Assembly (NCBI GenBank): GCA_963764465.1
Contig: CAVXSO010000007.1
Coordinates: forward strand, 1,054,001 to 1,118,000
Length of the DNA stretch: 64,000 nucleotides
From: JAJXXT01 sp963764465
Lineage (GTDB): Bacteria > Pseudomonadota > Alphaproteobacteria > Acetobacterales > Acetobacteraceae
Direction of reading: 5' to 3'
Made by a program: the position numbers and the translations under genes. Under the pieces are notes generated by a model. The model ran no database searches and was not told where the DNA came from. It worked only from the letters and a program-made list of their open reading frames with translations. Positions 15,270 through 23,898 of this stretch are shown here, piece by piece; the stretch's first letter is position 1; every line of letters starts with the position of its first letter.

Positions 15270-15844
15270 TCCTCGCCGACCTCGACGAGCGCGACATCCT
15301 CAACGGGCTGCGCGCGTTGCTGGCCGAAAAGGGCATTGCGAACGCGGCGGAGATCGCCGAGCGCATCACCGCGACCGATGCCGCGAATCCCGGCCAGGGG
15401 GCGGCGATGGTGGCGCGTGCCTGGACGGACCCCGAGTTCCGCGCGCTGATGCTGGCGGACGGGACCAAGGCCGCGGAGGCGATGGGCATTCCGATGCGCG
15501 GCCTGCCGCCGCTCGGCGTGCTGGAGAATGTTCCGGGATTGCATCATCTCGTCGTCTGCACGCTGTGCTCGTGCTATCCGCGCGCGGTGCTGGGATATCC
15601 GCCGTTCTGGTACAAATCCGCGGCCTATCGCGCAAAGGCGGTGCGTTCGCCGCGCGCGCTGCTGCGCGAGTTCGGCACGGAGCTTGCGGAGGATGTCGCC
15701 GTCCGCGTGGTGGACAGCACGGCGGATTATCGCTGGATGGTGCTGCCGGAGCGGCCGGCGGGCACGGAGGGCTGGGATGCCGCGCGCCTCGCCGCGATCG
15801 TGCGCGAGGGCGACATGATCGGGGTCACGATCCCCTCAGTTTGA
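15266..15844 (+). CDS. cobalt-type nitrile hydratase/thiocyanate hydrolase-like catalytic subunit
   Basis: This is a 192-residue metal-binding chain. The claw-setting motif is VCTLCSCYP at about 97-105. Thr between the first two Cys marks the Co(III) type, whereas Fe enzymes have Ser. In this family two of the Cys are oxidised to sulfinic and sulfenic acids. It continues VLGYPPFWYKSAAYRAKAVR, as in both nitrile hydratase alpha and thiocyanate hydrolase gamma. After the motif it reads YPRAVLG rather than the YPWPVLG common in nitrile hydratases. That substitution and the split beta chain favour a thiocyanate hydrolase or other three-subunit hydratase, but substrate cannot be decided. No dedicated activator gene follows. 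Its end overlaps the convergent tonB gene by nine bases. Confidence 0.85.
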   Translation: MILADLDERDILNGLRALLAEKGIANAAEIAERITATDAANPGQGAAMVARAWTDPEFRALMLADGTKAAEAMGIPMRGLPPLGVLENVPGLHHLVVCTLCSCYPRAVLGYPPFWYKSAAYRAKAVRSPRALLREFGTELAEDVAVRVVDSTADYRWMVLPERPAGTEGWDAARLAAIVREGDMIGVTIPSV

Positions 15845-16711
15845 TGTCTCGAGAGCGTAACGGATCGGCACGCGCAGCGTGAGCTCCGCCGGCGCGTCCG
15901 CCGTAGGCGCGGGCGGCAGGCGCGCGGCCCTGACCGCGGCGAGGCTCGCGAGGTCGAGGTCGGCGTGGCCGGAGCCCTCGAGCAGGGTGGCGTCCCGCAC
16001 CGTGCCGTCGCGGGCGATGACCAGGCGCAGCACCACGGTGCCCTGCTCGCCTTCACGGCGGGCCTGTTGGGGATAGGTGCGGTGCGCCGCGAGCCAGGCG
16101 GCGATGGCGCGCAGCCAGTCGGCAGGTGGGGATGCGGTCGCCGCGTGGGCCGTGGCCGGCGCGGATGGCGCGGGCGGCGCGGGCGATGCGGCGGCGGGTG
16201 CCGATGCGGGCGGCGCGTTCAAGGCCGATGATGCGGGCGGGTGGCTTGCCGGCGGGTGATGTGCGGCGAGGGCCACCTGGCGCGGCCTGGGCATGGGCGG
16301 TGGCGTGGGCCGCGGCACGACGTGGACAAGTTTGGTTTCGGGCTCGGCGATCGCGGTGGCAAACGCCGTGCTAACGCGCGTGGCGACGGGCGCGGCCGTG
16401 GCTGCGGGCGCTTCGGGCGGGGCGGGCGGTGGTGAGGTCGCCGTTGGCGGCATCGGCGCGGATGGCATCGGCGCCGGCGGCATCGGGGCCAGTGGCATGG
16501 TGGCCAGTGGCGTGGAGGCCTGCGGCGTCGGGAAGACCGTCGTGGGCGGCGCCGGCATCATGGGTTCGGGCGGGGCGATCGCCACGAGATCTACCGCCAG
16601 CGACGACGGCGGAGCGGGCAGCGGCTTCGTTCCGAAATTGGCGAGAATCGCGCCGGCCAGCGCCACGTGCGCCGCGGCGGAAAGCAGAAGGCCGGCGCGA
16701 AACCCCCTCAC
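15836..16711 (-). CDS. tonB: TonB-family energy transducer
   Basis: This is a 291-residue protein. A short basic start and one transmembrane helix (FRAGLLLSAAAHVALAGAIL) precede a long Pro/Ala/Met-rich periplasmic spacer with repeated PLAPMPPAPMPSAPMPP-type units. A C-terminal TonB domain (about 205-291) has YPQQARREGEQGTVVLRL and DGTVRDATLLEGSGHADLD. It should couple the proton gradient, through ExbB/ExbD elsewhere, to outer-membrane transporters. The GTG start at 16711 overlaps the stop of the aldo/keto reductase gene (GTGA). Its exbBD partners are not in the window. Confidence 0.85.
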   Translation of the reverse strand: MRGFRAGLLLSAAAHVALAGAILANFGTKPLPAPPSSLAVDLVAIAPPEPMMPAPPTTVFPTPQASTPLATMPLAPMPPAPMPSAPMPPTATSPPPAPPEAPAATAAPVATRVSTAFATAIAEPETKLVHVVPRPTPPPMPRPRQVALAAHHPPASHPPASSALNAPPASAPAAASPAPPAPSAPATAHAATASPPADWLRAIAAWLAAHRTYPQQARREGEQGTVVLRLVIARDGTVRDATLLEGSGHADLDLASLAAVRAARLPPAPTADAPAELTLRVPIRYALETSN

Positions 16712-17546
16712 CTGTCCCAGGCGGGCGCGAACGAGGGGTTCACCTGGCGCCGGTCCTTCGGCAGCGCGTCCAGCGCCGCGATGTCCTCCGGCGAAAGCTT
16801 GAGGTCCAGCGCCGCGAGATTGGCGCGCTGGTTCTCCGGCTTCGCGGCCTTGGGGATGGCGGCAACGCCGTCCTGTGCCAGCAGCCAGGCCAGCGCCACC
16901 TGCTCCGCCGAGGCGCCGTGCTTCCGGCGATGGCGGCAACCGTGGCGTCGTTCGAGAACAGGCCGCGCGCCACCGGTGCGTAGGCGGTCACCGCGATGCC
17001 GTGCGCGCGCGCGAACTCCAGCACCTTCGCCTGTCCGAGCATCAGGTGGTACTCGACCTGGTTGCAGGCGATGGGGGCGCGACGCACCGCCTCCTGCATC
17101 AGGGCGACGGTGAAGTTGGAAACGCCGATCGCGCGCGCGAAGCCGCCTTCGCGCAGCGTCATCATCGTGTCGAGCGCGGCGCCGAGGTCCATCCCGGAAG
17201 CCGGCCAATGGATGAGGAAGAGATCGACATAGTCCGTGCCAAGACGTTGCAAACTCGCATCGAACGCGGCGCGCAGGGCCCTGGGCTCCAGGTGCTCCCA
17301 CCAGACCTTGGTGGTGAGATGGATGTCCGCGCGCGCCACGCCGCTCGCGCGGATGCCCGCACCCACCGCCTCCTCGTTGCCGTACATCTCCGCGGTGTCG
17401 ATGTGGCGGTAGCCCGTGGCGAGCGCGGCGGCGACGGCTTTCGCGCAATCGTCGCCCTTCATCGGCCAGGTGCCGAGGCCGAGCACGGGCATGGCAAGGC
17501 CATGGGTGCCGATGCGGCGCATCGACGGGGTCGTCGTGGTGTTCAC
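16708..17546 (-). pseudogene. aldo/keto reductase with a single-base frameshift
   Basis: Reading from 17546 (GTG) or 17522 (ATG), the first 200 residues are a normal aldo/keto reductase. It has LGLGTWPMKGDD, DTAEMYGNE (catalytic Asp and Tyr), TTKVWW (Lys), FLIHWP (His) and GVSNF. Near 16922-16924 the frame breaks. The homologous continuation (ASAEQVALAWLLAQDGVAAIPKA, then NPSFAP) is in the next frame and ends at 16708. One base appears missing in the short T run of gcttccgg (plus strand). With one base restored the gene would encode 279 residues, the usual family length. This is either a recent inactivating mutation or a sequencing error. The restored stop overlaps the GTG of tonB. Confidence 0.8.
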
Positions 17547-17556
17547 TGTCGGGGTC

Positions 17557-18588
17557 TCACTGCTTCGAGAAATCAATGACGGCGGCAAAGCCGTTTTCGG
17601 TGCCAAAGGCGAGCCGTGTGCCATCGGCGCGCCAGGCGAGCGCGGTGACCGCGCCGCGCCCGCCCAAACTCGCGACGGAGGGGCCGGCGACGGGCAGGAT
17701 GCGCTCGGAGCTGATGTCCGCCAGCACCAGCAGCCCGTCCGAGAAGCCGGCGGCGACCGCCTCGTGCTGGGGGTGGCAGGCGACGAAGCTGCAGAGCGTG
17801 TTGTCGCCGCCCGCGAGCTCGGTCGGTGCCTTGCCCATCGGCCCGCCACCGAAGAACGGCCAGAGCACGATGCTTTCCGCCCCCGAGGTCGCGAGCCATT
17901 TGCCGTTGCGGCTGAAGGAGAGCGCCCTGGTCTTGGTGGGATAGCCGGTCATGCGCATGTGCTGCCCGTCCGCGAGGCGCCAGCCGTGCAATGCGTTCTC
18001 CTGCATCGCGGTCACCACGTTCTCGCCATCGGGCGAGATGGCGATGCCGGTGTGGCTGCCCTTCCATTCCAGCTTGCGCGGGTTGTCCGTCTTGGCGGCG
18101 ACGTACCAGAGGCTGGCGCCGTTGACATGCGAGGCGCCGATCCGTTTGCCTTTCGTATCGAAGACGAGGCCGGTCACGGAGGACGGGTGTTCCAGCGTCT
18201 TCAGCATCTTGCCGGAAGCGTCCAGCACGGCGACCTTCTTGCCATAGCTGGCGGCGACATGCATGGGCGTGGCGGCCACCTGCTCCACCCAGCGGGAGCC
18301 GAAATCGGCGAGCACCACCGCCTCGCCACCGGCGATGCGCATGAGCTTGCCATCGTCGCCGCCGGTCACGAACCCCTTGGCGTCGGTGGCGAGTGCCAGC
18401 ACCGCGCCGTCATGCGCGGCAACGCTGCTCCATTCCCCGCCGGCCGCGAGGTGCAGCGTGCCGTCGCCCAGAGCGAAGCCGGCAGTGCCGTCCGGCGCGA
18501 AGGCGCAGGCCACCACATGCGCGCCAAGATCAGCGCTGCTGCCGCGCGTCTCGAGGATATGGTTGGCGCCGAGAACCTCCGAGCTCAA
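17557..18588 (-). CDS. WD40-repeat beta-propeller protein
   Basis: The protein has about 343 residues. Repeats of the type AFAPDGTAGFALGDGTLHL, ALATDAKGFVTGGDDGKLMR, AISPDGENVVTAMQEN, SFSRNGKWLATSGAES and ALAWRADGTRLAFGTENG give about seven blades, enough for one closed propeller. There is no signal peptide. A TTG at 18588 overlaps the stop of the CobW-type gene (TTGA); a GTG at 18597 is an alternative start. The tight coupling suggests the propeller works with the metal-chaperone GTPase upstream. No catalytic motif is visible. Confidence 0.75.
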   Translation of the reverse strand: MSSEVLGANHILETRGSSADLGAHVVACAFAPDGTAGFALGDGTLHLAAGGEWSSVAAHDGAVLALATDAKGFVTGGDDGKLMRIAGGEAVVLADFGSRWVEQVAATPMHVAASYGKKVAVLDASGKMLKTLEHPSSVTGLVFDTKGKRIGASHVNGASLWYVAAKTDNPRKLEWKGSHTGIAISPDGENVVTAMQENALHGWRLADGQHMRMTGYPTKTRALSFSRNGKWLATSGAESIVLWPFFGGGPMGKAPTELAGGDNTLCSFVACHPQHEAVAAGFSDGLLVLADISSERILPVAGPSVASLGGRGAVTALAWRADGTRLAFGTENGFAAVIDFSKQ

Positions 18589-19559
18589 GCCTTGCACGCC
18601 TCGAAGCCGCGGCGCAGGCGCGGGCGGTTGAGATTGCGGCCGATGAAGACGATGCGGCTCTCGCGCTTTTCGCCCTCGCGCCACGGGCCGATATAGGCGC
18701 CGTCCGCGATCATGTGCACCGCCTGGAAGGCGAAGCGCCGGTCATCCCCCTTGTAGGCGAGGATGCCCTTGGTACGCAGCAGGTCAGGCCCCTGGTCCGC
18801 GAGCAGCGCGCCGATCCAGGCGTTGAACTTCTCCGCGTCCAGATCTTCCTCCACGGAGAATGACATGCTGCTGACGTCGTCGTTGTGCTCGTGCGCGTCG
18901 TCGGTGAGGAATTCCGGAACGCGGGCCAGCACACGCTCGAGATCGAACGCGCCCTGGTCGAGCAGCTGGTCGACCGGCACGTTGCCGTGGTCGGCCCGGT
19001 GGATCACGGCGAAGCGGTTGATCTCGCGGATCCTGGCCTCGACGGCCTCGAGCTCCGCCGGCGTCACGAGGTCCGTCTTGTTGAGCACGATGACGTCAGC
19101 GAAGGCGATCTGGTCCGCGGCCTCGTGGCTGTCCGCGAGCCGCGCGGGCAGGTGCTTGGCGTCCACCACCGTCACGATCGCATCGAGCCTCGTGCGGGCG
19201 CGCACGTCCTCGTCCACAAAGAAGGTCTGCGCGACAGGTGCGGGGTTCGCGAGACCGGTGGTCTCGATGATGATGCCATCGAACTTGTCGCGCCGCTTCA
19301 TCAGCCCGCCGACGATGCGGATGAGGTCGCCGCGCACGGTGCAGCAGATGCAGCCGTTGTTCATCTCGAAGACTTCCTCGTCGGTGTCGACGACGAGGTC
19401 GTTGTCGATGCCAAGCTCGCCGAACTCGTTGACGACGACCGCGTATTTGCGGCCGTGCTGCTCGGTGAGGATGCGGTTGAGGAGCGTGGTCTTGCCGGCA
19501 CCGAGATAGCCGGTGAGCACGGTGACGGGGATCTGTTCTTGGGTTTGGCTCGCGGACAT
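18585..19559 (-). CDS. COG0523 (CobW/P47K) metallochaperone GTPase
   Basis: This is a 324-residue G3E-family P-loop GTPase with Walker A GYLGAGKTTLL, the metal-binding GCICC motif at about 75-79, ETTGLANP, and NKTDLV. A His/Asp stretch (DDAHEHNDD) precedes the C-terminal CobW domain. Members deliver Zn, Co or Fe to target proteins, and some (P47K) act on nitrile hydratases. A cobalt-type nitrile-hydratase-like operon lies 2.7 kb away, so cobalt delivery to it is possible but unproven. A 12-bp triplicated sequence lies just upstream of the start. Confidence 0.88.
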   Translation of the reverse strand: MSASQTQEQIPVTVLTGYLGAGKTTLLNRILTEQHGRKYAVVVNEFGELGIDNDLVVDTDEEVFEMNNGCICCTVRGDLIRIVGGLMKRRDKFDGIIIETTGLANPAPVAQTFFVDEDVRARTRLDAIVTVVDAKHLPARLADSHEAADQIAFADVIVLNKTDLVTPAELEAVEARIREINRFAVIHRADHGNVPVDQLLDQGAFDLERVLARVPEFLTDDAHEHNDDVSSMSFSVEEDLDAEKFNAWIGALLADQGPDLLRTKGILAYKGDDRRFAFQAVHMIADGAYIGPWREGEKRESRIVFIGRNLNRPRLRRGFEACKA

Positions 19560-19570
19560 GACAATCCTAC

Positions 19571-19606
19571 GCGTTCGTTGGGGCGTTCGTTGGGGCGTTG
19601 GTCGGG
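19571..19606. repeat. 12-bp repeat, three copies, upstream of the CobW-type gene
   Basis: gcgttcgttggg occurs at 19571-19582 and 19583-19594, with a third diverged copy (gcgttggtcggg) at 19595-19606. The array fills most of the 56-bp gap between the glycosyltransferase stop and the GTPase start, 11 bases before the latter. A regulatory role is only a guess. Confidence 0.6.
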
Positions 19607-19615
19607 ACCTGGCGC

Positions 19616-20719
19616 CTATATAGGGTGGCGTTGGCCGCGCGACCATGCCGCGAGCACATCCGTGCGCAGCGCGTCGAGCCGGGCGATGGCGGCGGGCAGC
19701 GCGAAACCCTCGGCGCGGGTGCGGCCGGCCGTGCTCAGTGCCGCGCGGCGGGCGGGATCGCTCGCGAGTGCCACCAGGGAATCGGCCATGGCGGCCGGGT
19801 CGTCGGGGTCGATGGGCATGCCGGCGTCGCCGGCGACTTCCGGCAGGCCGCCGCGCGGGGCGTAGGCGAGCGCCGCGCCGCAGGCCATGGCCTCCAGCGC
19901 CACCATGCCGAAGGGCTCCGGCCAGCGGCTGGGCACGGCGACGATCGCGGCCTCGGCCATCGCGGCGAGTACCGCCTCGTGCGGCCGGTACCCCGCCATG
20001 GTGACGCCAGCGGCGGTGGCATGGGCGCGCAGGCGCGCGAGGTAGAGAGTTTCCGGCGAATCGGGGCCGAACCGGTCGGCGCCGATCATCGTGGCGGTCC
20101 AGCCGGGCAGGCGGGGCAGGGCGAGGGCGCAGGCGGCGACAAAGGCGTCCGCCCCCTTGTCGGCGACGACGCGGCCGGCGAACAGGATGCTGGCCGCGCG
20201 CTCCCCCGCGGGCGGGATCGCCGCGAGGTCGATCGGGTTCGGGAGGACGGTGGCGCGGGCGCCGGGCACAGCCGCGATGGTGTCGCGGCGGAGCCAATCC
20301 GAGACCGTGGCGACATGCACCTGCCGGAAAAGCTCCGCGCGCAGGGCGGCCTGGCGGCCCTCCAGCCGATTGTGCAGCACCAGGATCACCGGGACATCGA
20401 GGCGGCTGGCGAGGTGCAGGGCGAGCTCCGGCCGGTTGTGAACCTCGACGATGGCGGGGCGCATGCGGCGCAGCGAGGCGGCGACGGCCCGGGCGTAGCG
20501 CACGGCGAGCGGGCCCGGCCACCAGGGCCAGGCGATGGCGCCGTAATTCGCGCCGGCGAAGGTTTCCGACTGCGGTGGGCCGACGACCACTTGCTCGAAC
20601 GCGCTTGAGGCCCGCGCGAGCATGCCCAGGATCAGCCCAATGGCGCCGGCGCGGCCCGGGGCGAAGCCCTCGCGAGGGGGAAGCACGATGGCGGCGCGCG
20701 CCTTGCCCGATTCCAACAC
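19616..20719 (-). CDS. GT4-family glycosyltransferase
   Basis: This 367-residue protein has the GT-B layout. The N-terminal half has IVEVHNRPELALHLA. The C-terminal half has ILFAGRVVADKGADAF, then VPSRWPEPFGMVALEAMACG with the EPFG-x-x-x-x-E nucleotide-sugar motif. It should transfer a sugar from a nucleotide donor to an envelope glycan or lipid in the cytoplasm. It is divergent from the OpgH-like gene, and the 47-bp gap must hold both promoters. The acceptor is unknown. Confidence 0.85.
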   Translation of the reverse strand: MLESGKARAAIVLPPREGFAPGRAGAIGLILGMLARASSAFEQVVVGPPQSETFAGANYGAIAWPWWPGPLAVRYARAVAASLRRMRPAIVEVHNRPELALHLASRLDVPVILVLHNRLEGRQAALRAELFRQVHVATVSDWLRRDTIAAVPGARATVLPNPIDLAAIPPAGERAASILFAGRVVADKGADAFVAACALALPRLPGWTATMIGADRFGPDSPETLYLARLRAHATAAGVTMAGYRPHEAVLAAMAEAAIVAVPSRWPEPFGMVALEAMACGAALAYAPRGGLPEVAGDAGMPIDPDDPAAMADSLVALASDPARRAALSTAGRTRAEGFALPAAIARLDALRTDVLAAWSRGQRHPI

Positions 20720-20766
20720 GCGCCGACTCTAGCCAGCGGCGCGCCGGCGGGCCATGTGCTCGCAGC

Positions 20767-22392
20767 ATGAGCGAAGCGAGGATGTTTCTGCGCCGTGCGG
20801 CGGTGACCGCGTTCGGGATGGCGGTGGCGTTGGTGGAGCTGGCCTGGCTGCGCGCCGTCCTGGAGGGCATCGGCTGGGGGCCGGCGACGCTGGCGCTGAT
20901 GCTGTGCGGCATTGCGGTGGCGCCCTGGCTGGGGCTCTGCGCCGCGAACGGCGTCGCCGGCTTCCTCGTGCGCATGCTGGCGCGCGATCCGCCAGGGTAT
21001 CTGCTGCCAGGCCTGTGGTCCGACGAGGACAACGTGACCACACCGACCGCGATCCTGGTCGCGGTGCGGGCCGAGCCGCTGGGCCCGATCCTGGAGAACC
21101 TGGAACGCCTGCTCGCGGGGCTCGATGTGACACGCTGGGGCGACCGGTTCGCGGCCTTCGTGCTTTCCGACACGCCGGACGGCGAGGTGGCGGAGGCGGA
21201 GCGGCTCGCCGTCGCGGCGCACCCGCGCATCGGTTACCGCCGGCGTGAGAGCAACGCGGGCTACAAGGCCGGTAACATCCTCGCCTTCCTGGACGCGCTG
21301 GAGGGGTTCGAGTTCGCCGTCGTGCTCGACGCGGATTCGGTGATGACGGCGGAGGCGGTGCTGCGCCTCGTGCGTATCCTGCAGGCGCGGCGGGACGTCG
21401 CAATCGTGCAGCACCTGACGGTGGGGCTGCCGGCGGAATCGCCGTTTCCGCGGCTGTTCCAGTTCGGCATGCGCGCGGGGATGCGCACCTGGGCCGCCGG
21501 CCAGGCGTGGTGGCAGGGCGATGCCGGGCCGTTCTGGGGCCACAATGCGGCGTTGCGCATCGCGCCGTTTCGCGAGCATGCGCGGCTGCCGGCGCTGCCG
21601 GATGGCTCGGCGGTCCTCTCGCACGACCAGGTGGAGGCGGCGCTGCTGCGCGCGGCGCACTGGGGCGTGGTGGTCTGGCCCGACTCGCGCGGCTCCTACG
21701 AGGCGAATCCGCCGACCATCGTGGAGTTCGAGCGGCGGGACGCGCGCTGGCAGCGCGGCAACTGGCAGTACCGGCACCTGATTCTGCGGCGCGGATTTCT
21801 GCCCATGGGCCGCTGGCAGCTGTTGCAGGCGATGCTGCTGTTCGCGGGTGCCCCGTTCTACCTCGCCATCGCCTGCCTCGCGGCCTGGCTGGCCTGGCAG
21901 GGCACATCCGCGCCCGGTGCCGTGGGCCTGCTCTACCTCTGGGCGCTCACGATCTATTCGCCGAAGCTGCTGGGCTACGCGGAGCTGATGCTGCGGCCGA
22001 AGGCGCTGGCGCGCTACGGGGGAGGCGGCGCACTGTGGCGTTCCGTCGCGGCGGAAACCGTGTTCACCCTGTTGCTCGATGCGATCGCTCCGCTCTCGAA
22101 GACGATGGCGCTGGTCGCGGGCGGCCGCGGCTGGCTGCCGCAGCGGCGCGACCCGCGGCGCCTCGGCATGGGCGAAGCGATGCTGCGCTTCCTGCCGCAC
22201 ACGGTGCTCGGCGTGCTGCTCTGGCTGGGCTTCGCGCGGGCCGGATGGAGCGCGGTGGCGGTGGCGCCGTTCGTCGCCGGGCTGCCGCTTGCGATCCCCT
22301 TCGCGGTGCTGACCGCGAGCCCCGGTTTCGGGCGGTTTCTCGCCCGGCGCGGCATCGCGGCCACGCCGGAGGAGCGGGCGGGGAAGCTGTAG
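20767..22392 (+). CDS. OpgH/MdoH-like membrane glucosyltransferase (short form)
   Basis: This 541-residue GT2 membrane enzyme has two N-terminal transmembrane helices, then a cytoplasmic catalytic domain. The motifs are VLSDTPD, RRRESNAGYKAGN, VVLDADSVMT, FWGHNAALR, SHDQVEAALL and RWQRGNWQYRHL, the DxD/RW set of glucan glucosyltransferase H. At least five more helices follow. OpgH makes the backbone of osmoregulated periplasmic glucans. This protein is shorter than the usual 700-850 residues, lacking the long N-terminal extension, and no opgG is adjacent. The ATG at 20767 begins directly before the first helix. Confidence 0.82.
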   Translation: MSEARMFLRRAAVTAFGMAVALVELAWLRAVLEGIGWGPATLALMLCGIAVAPWLGLCAANGVAGFLVRMLARDPPGYLLPGLWSDEDNVTTPTAILVAVRAEPLGPILENLERLLAGLDVTRWGDRFAAFVLSDTPDGEVAEAERLAVAAHPRIGYRRRESNAGYKAGNILAFLDALEGFEFAVVLDADSVMTAEAVLRLVRILQARRDVAIVQHLTVGLPAESPFPRLFQFGMRAGMRTWAAGQAWWQGDAGPFWGHNAALRIAPFREHARLPALPDGSAVLSHDQVEAALLRAAHWGVVVWPDSRGSYEANPPTIVEFERRDARWQRGNWQYRHLILRRGFLPMGRWQLLQAMLLFAGAPFYLAIACLAAWLAWQGTSAPGAVGLLYLWALTIYSPKLLGYAELMLRPKALARYGGGGALWRSVAAETVFTLLLDAIAPLSKTMALVAGGRGWLPQRRDPRRLGMGEAMLRFLPHTVLGVLLWLGFARAGWSAVAVAPFVAGLPLAIPFAVLTASPGFGRFLARRGIAATPEERAGKL

Positions 22393-22395
22393 GCC

Positions 22396-23898
22396 TCAGG
22401 CCGGGCGGGTGGCGGAGGTCGCGGTCGCCGCCGCGGATGGCGCATCATGGAAGGCGAGGCGCGCGCGGTGCGGCACCGGGGCGGCGCCGCTGCGCTCGCC
22501 GAGTTCCATGAGATCGCCGCCGTCCCAGGCGGGCCAGGTGACGCCGGGGGCAGCCGGCGCGCCGTCGCGCGCGAAGCTTACCCAGAGTGCCTGCATCGTC
22601 GCGGCGAATTCGCGGTCGGCCTCGGTCCAGGCGCGGTCGAGTACGTCGAGGGTCCCGAACACGTATGGATAGTCGCCGGAGTGGAAGGCGCCGAGCCGCG
22701 TGGCCGGATCGGCCTCGCGGAAGCGCTGGCCGGGGTGGAAGGGCTGCACGCGGGTGAAATGGTACAGCCAGGTCGGCGCGTGGGTGCGATGCGCCTCCGC
22801 CGTGCGCAGGATGTTATGGCGGAACGTGCGGTCGGCGAACCATTCCTGGTCGGCATGCATCGCCTCCGCGCTGTCGCCGGCGGGGTAGAGCGCGTGGAAA
22901 GCCTCGGCGCGCGTCCCGAAGGCGGCGGCGACGCGGGCGCGGTGGTCGGCGAGCGTGGTGGGGCCGGCGAAGGTCGTTCCCTCGTCCGCGGTCCAGCCGA
23001 GGAGCAGCGGCACACGCGCTTGACGGCCGTTGGCAAACGCGGCGGCGCCGGATTCGGGCAGCAGCGCGCCGTCGATGATCGGGCCGAGCGTGGGGAACGT
23101 GGCGGCGACGAGGCGTTCGGCAGGCAAGGCGCGCAGCCCCGCGAGGTCCGGCGCCAGCCGTGCCGTGTCCTGCGCGCCATCGCGCTCCGCGGCCGTGCGG
23201 TCGCGCATGGCGCCGACGGCGCCGAAGCTCATCATGATGGCGCGATGGAACAGCCCCTGCGCGGCCTGGGCGGCCATCAGCATGCCGATGCTGTGGGCAC
23301 CGGCGGACTGGCCGAAGATGGTGACGCAATCGGGATCGCCGCCGAAAGCAGCGATATTGCGGTGGATCCAGGCAAGGGCGGCGACCTGGTCGAGCAGGCC
23401 GTAATTGCCGCTGCAGCCCGATTCGGCCGCGAGTAGCGGGTGAGTGAGGAAGCCGAGCGCGCCTAGTCGGTATGCAACGGTGACGAGCACGACGCCTGCG
23501 AGCGGCAGCGTGCCCTCGGTGAAAATTGGGTTGGTCGCGGCCCCCTGGCGGAAACCGCCGCCATGCAGCCAGACCATGACCGGCAGCCTGGCGCCGCGCG
23601 CGCCGGCGGGTGCCCAGACATTGAGGGTGAGGCAATCCTCGGACTGCGCCTGGTCGCCCGCGTATTCGGCATAGACGCTGGTGGCGTCGCGGCCCGGTTG
23701 CGGCGCCTGGGGCGGCAGGCGTGTCGCGTCCCGCACACCGATCCATGAAGCAGCCGGTTGCGGCGGCCGCCAGCGCAGCGGGCCGAGCGGCGGTGCCGAA
23801 TAGGGTATGCCGAGGAAGGCGTGCTGGCCAGCGCGCGAGAGCCCACACAGCGTACCGGTCTCGACCCGGACCTCCGGGCCGGCCTCCGTGTCGTTCAT
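22396..23898 (-). CDS. type-B carboxylesterase
   Basis: This is a 500-residue alpha/beta hydrolase. The oxyanion-hole motif is VWLHGGGFRQG, the nucleophile elbow is FGQSAGAHS, and SEDCLTLNVWAP precedes them. The family's usual cytosolic or secreted esterases are 480-550 residues. No signal peptide is visible. The acid and His of the triad should lie in the 320-420 region (an FHSGDYPYVFG stretch is present). It hydrolyses carboxylic esters, with substrate unknown. The start overlaps the end of hpnJ (ATGA), so it sits as the last gene of the dxs-hpnM-hpnI-hpnJ operon. A role in hopanoid ester turnover is only a guess. Confidence 0.88.
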   Translation of the reverse strand: MNDTEAGPEVRVETGTLCGLSRAGQHAFLGIPYSAPPLGPLRWRPPQPAASWIGVRDATRLPPQAPQPGRDATSVYAEYAGDQAQSEDCLTLNVWAPAGARGARLPVMVWLHGGGFRQGAATNPIFTEGTLPLAGVVLVTVAYRLGALGFLTHPLLAAESGCSGNYGLLDQVAALAWIHRNIAAFGGDPDCVTIFGQSAGAHSIGMLMAAQAAQGLFHRAIMMSFGAVGAMRDRTAAERDGAQDTARLAPDLAGLRALPAERLVAATFPTLGPIIDGALLPESGAAAFANGRQARVPLLLGWTADEGTTFAGPTTLADHRARVAAAFGTRAEAFHALYPAGDSAEAMHADQEWFADRTFRHNILRTAEAHRTHAPTWLYHFTRVQPFHPGQRFREADPATRLGAFHSGDYPYVFGTLDVLDRAWTEADREFAATMQALWVSFARDGAPAAPGVTWPAWDGGDLMELGERSGAAPVPHRARLAFHDAPSAAATATSATRPA

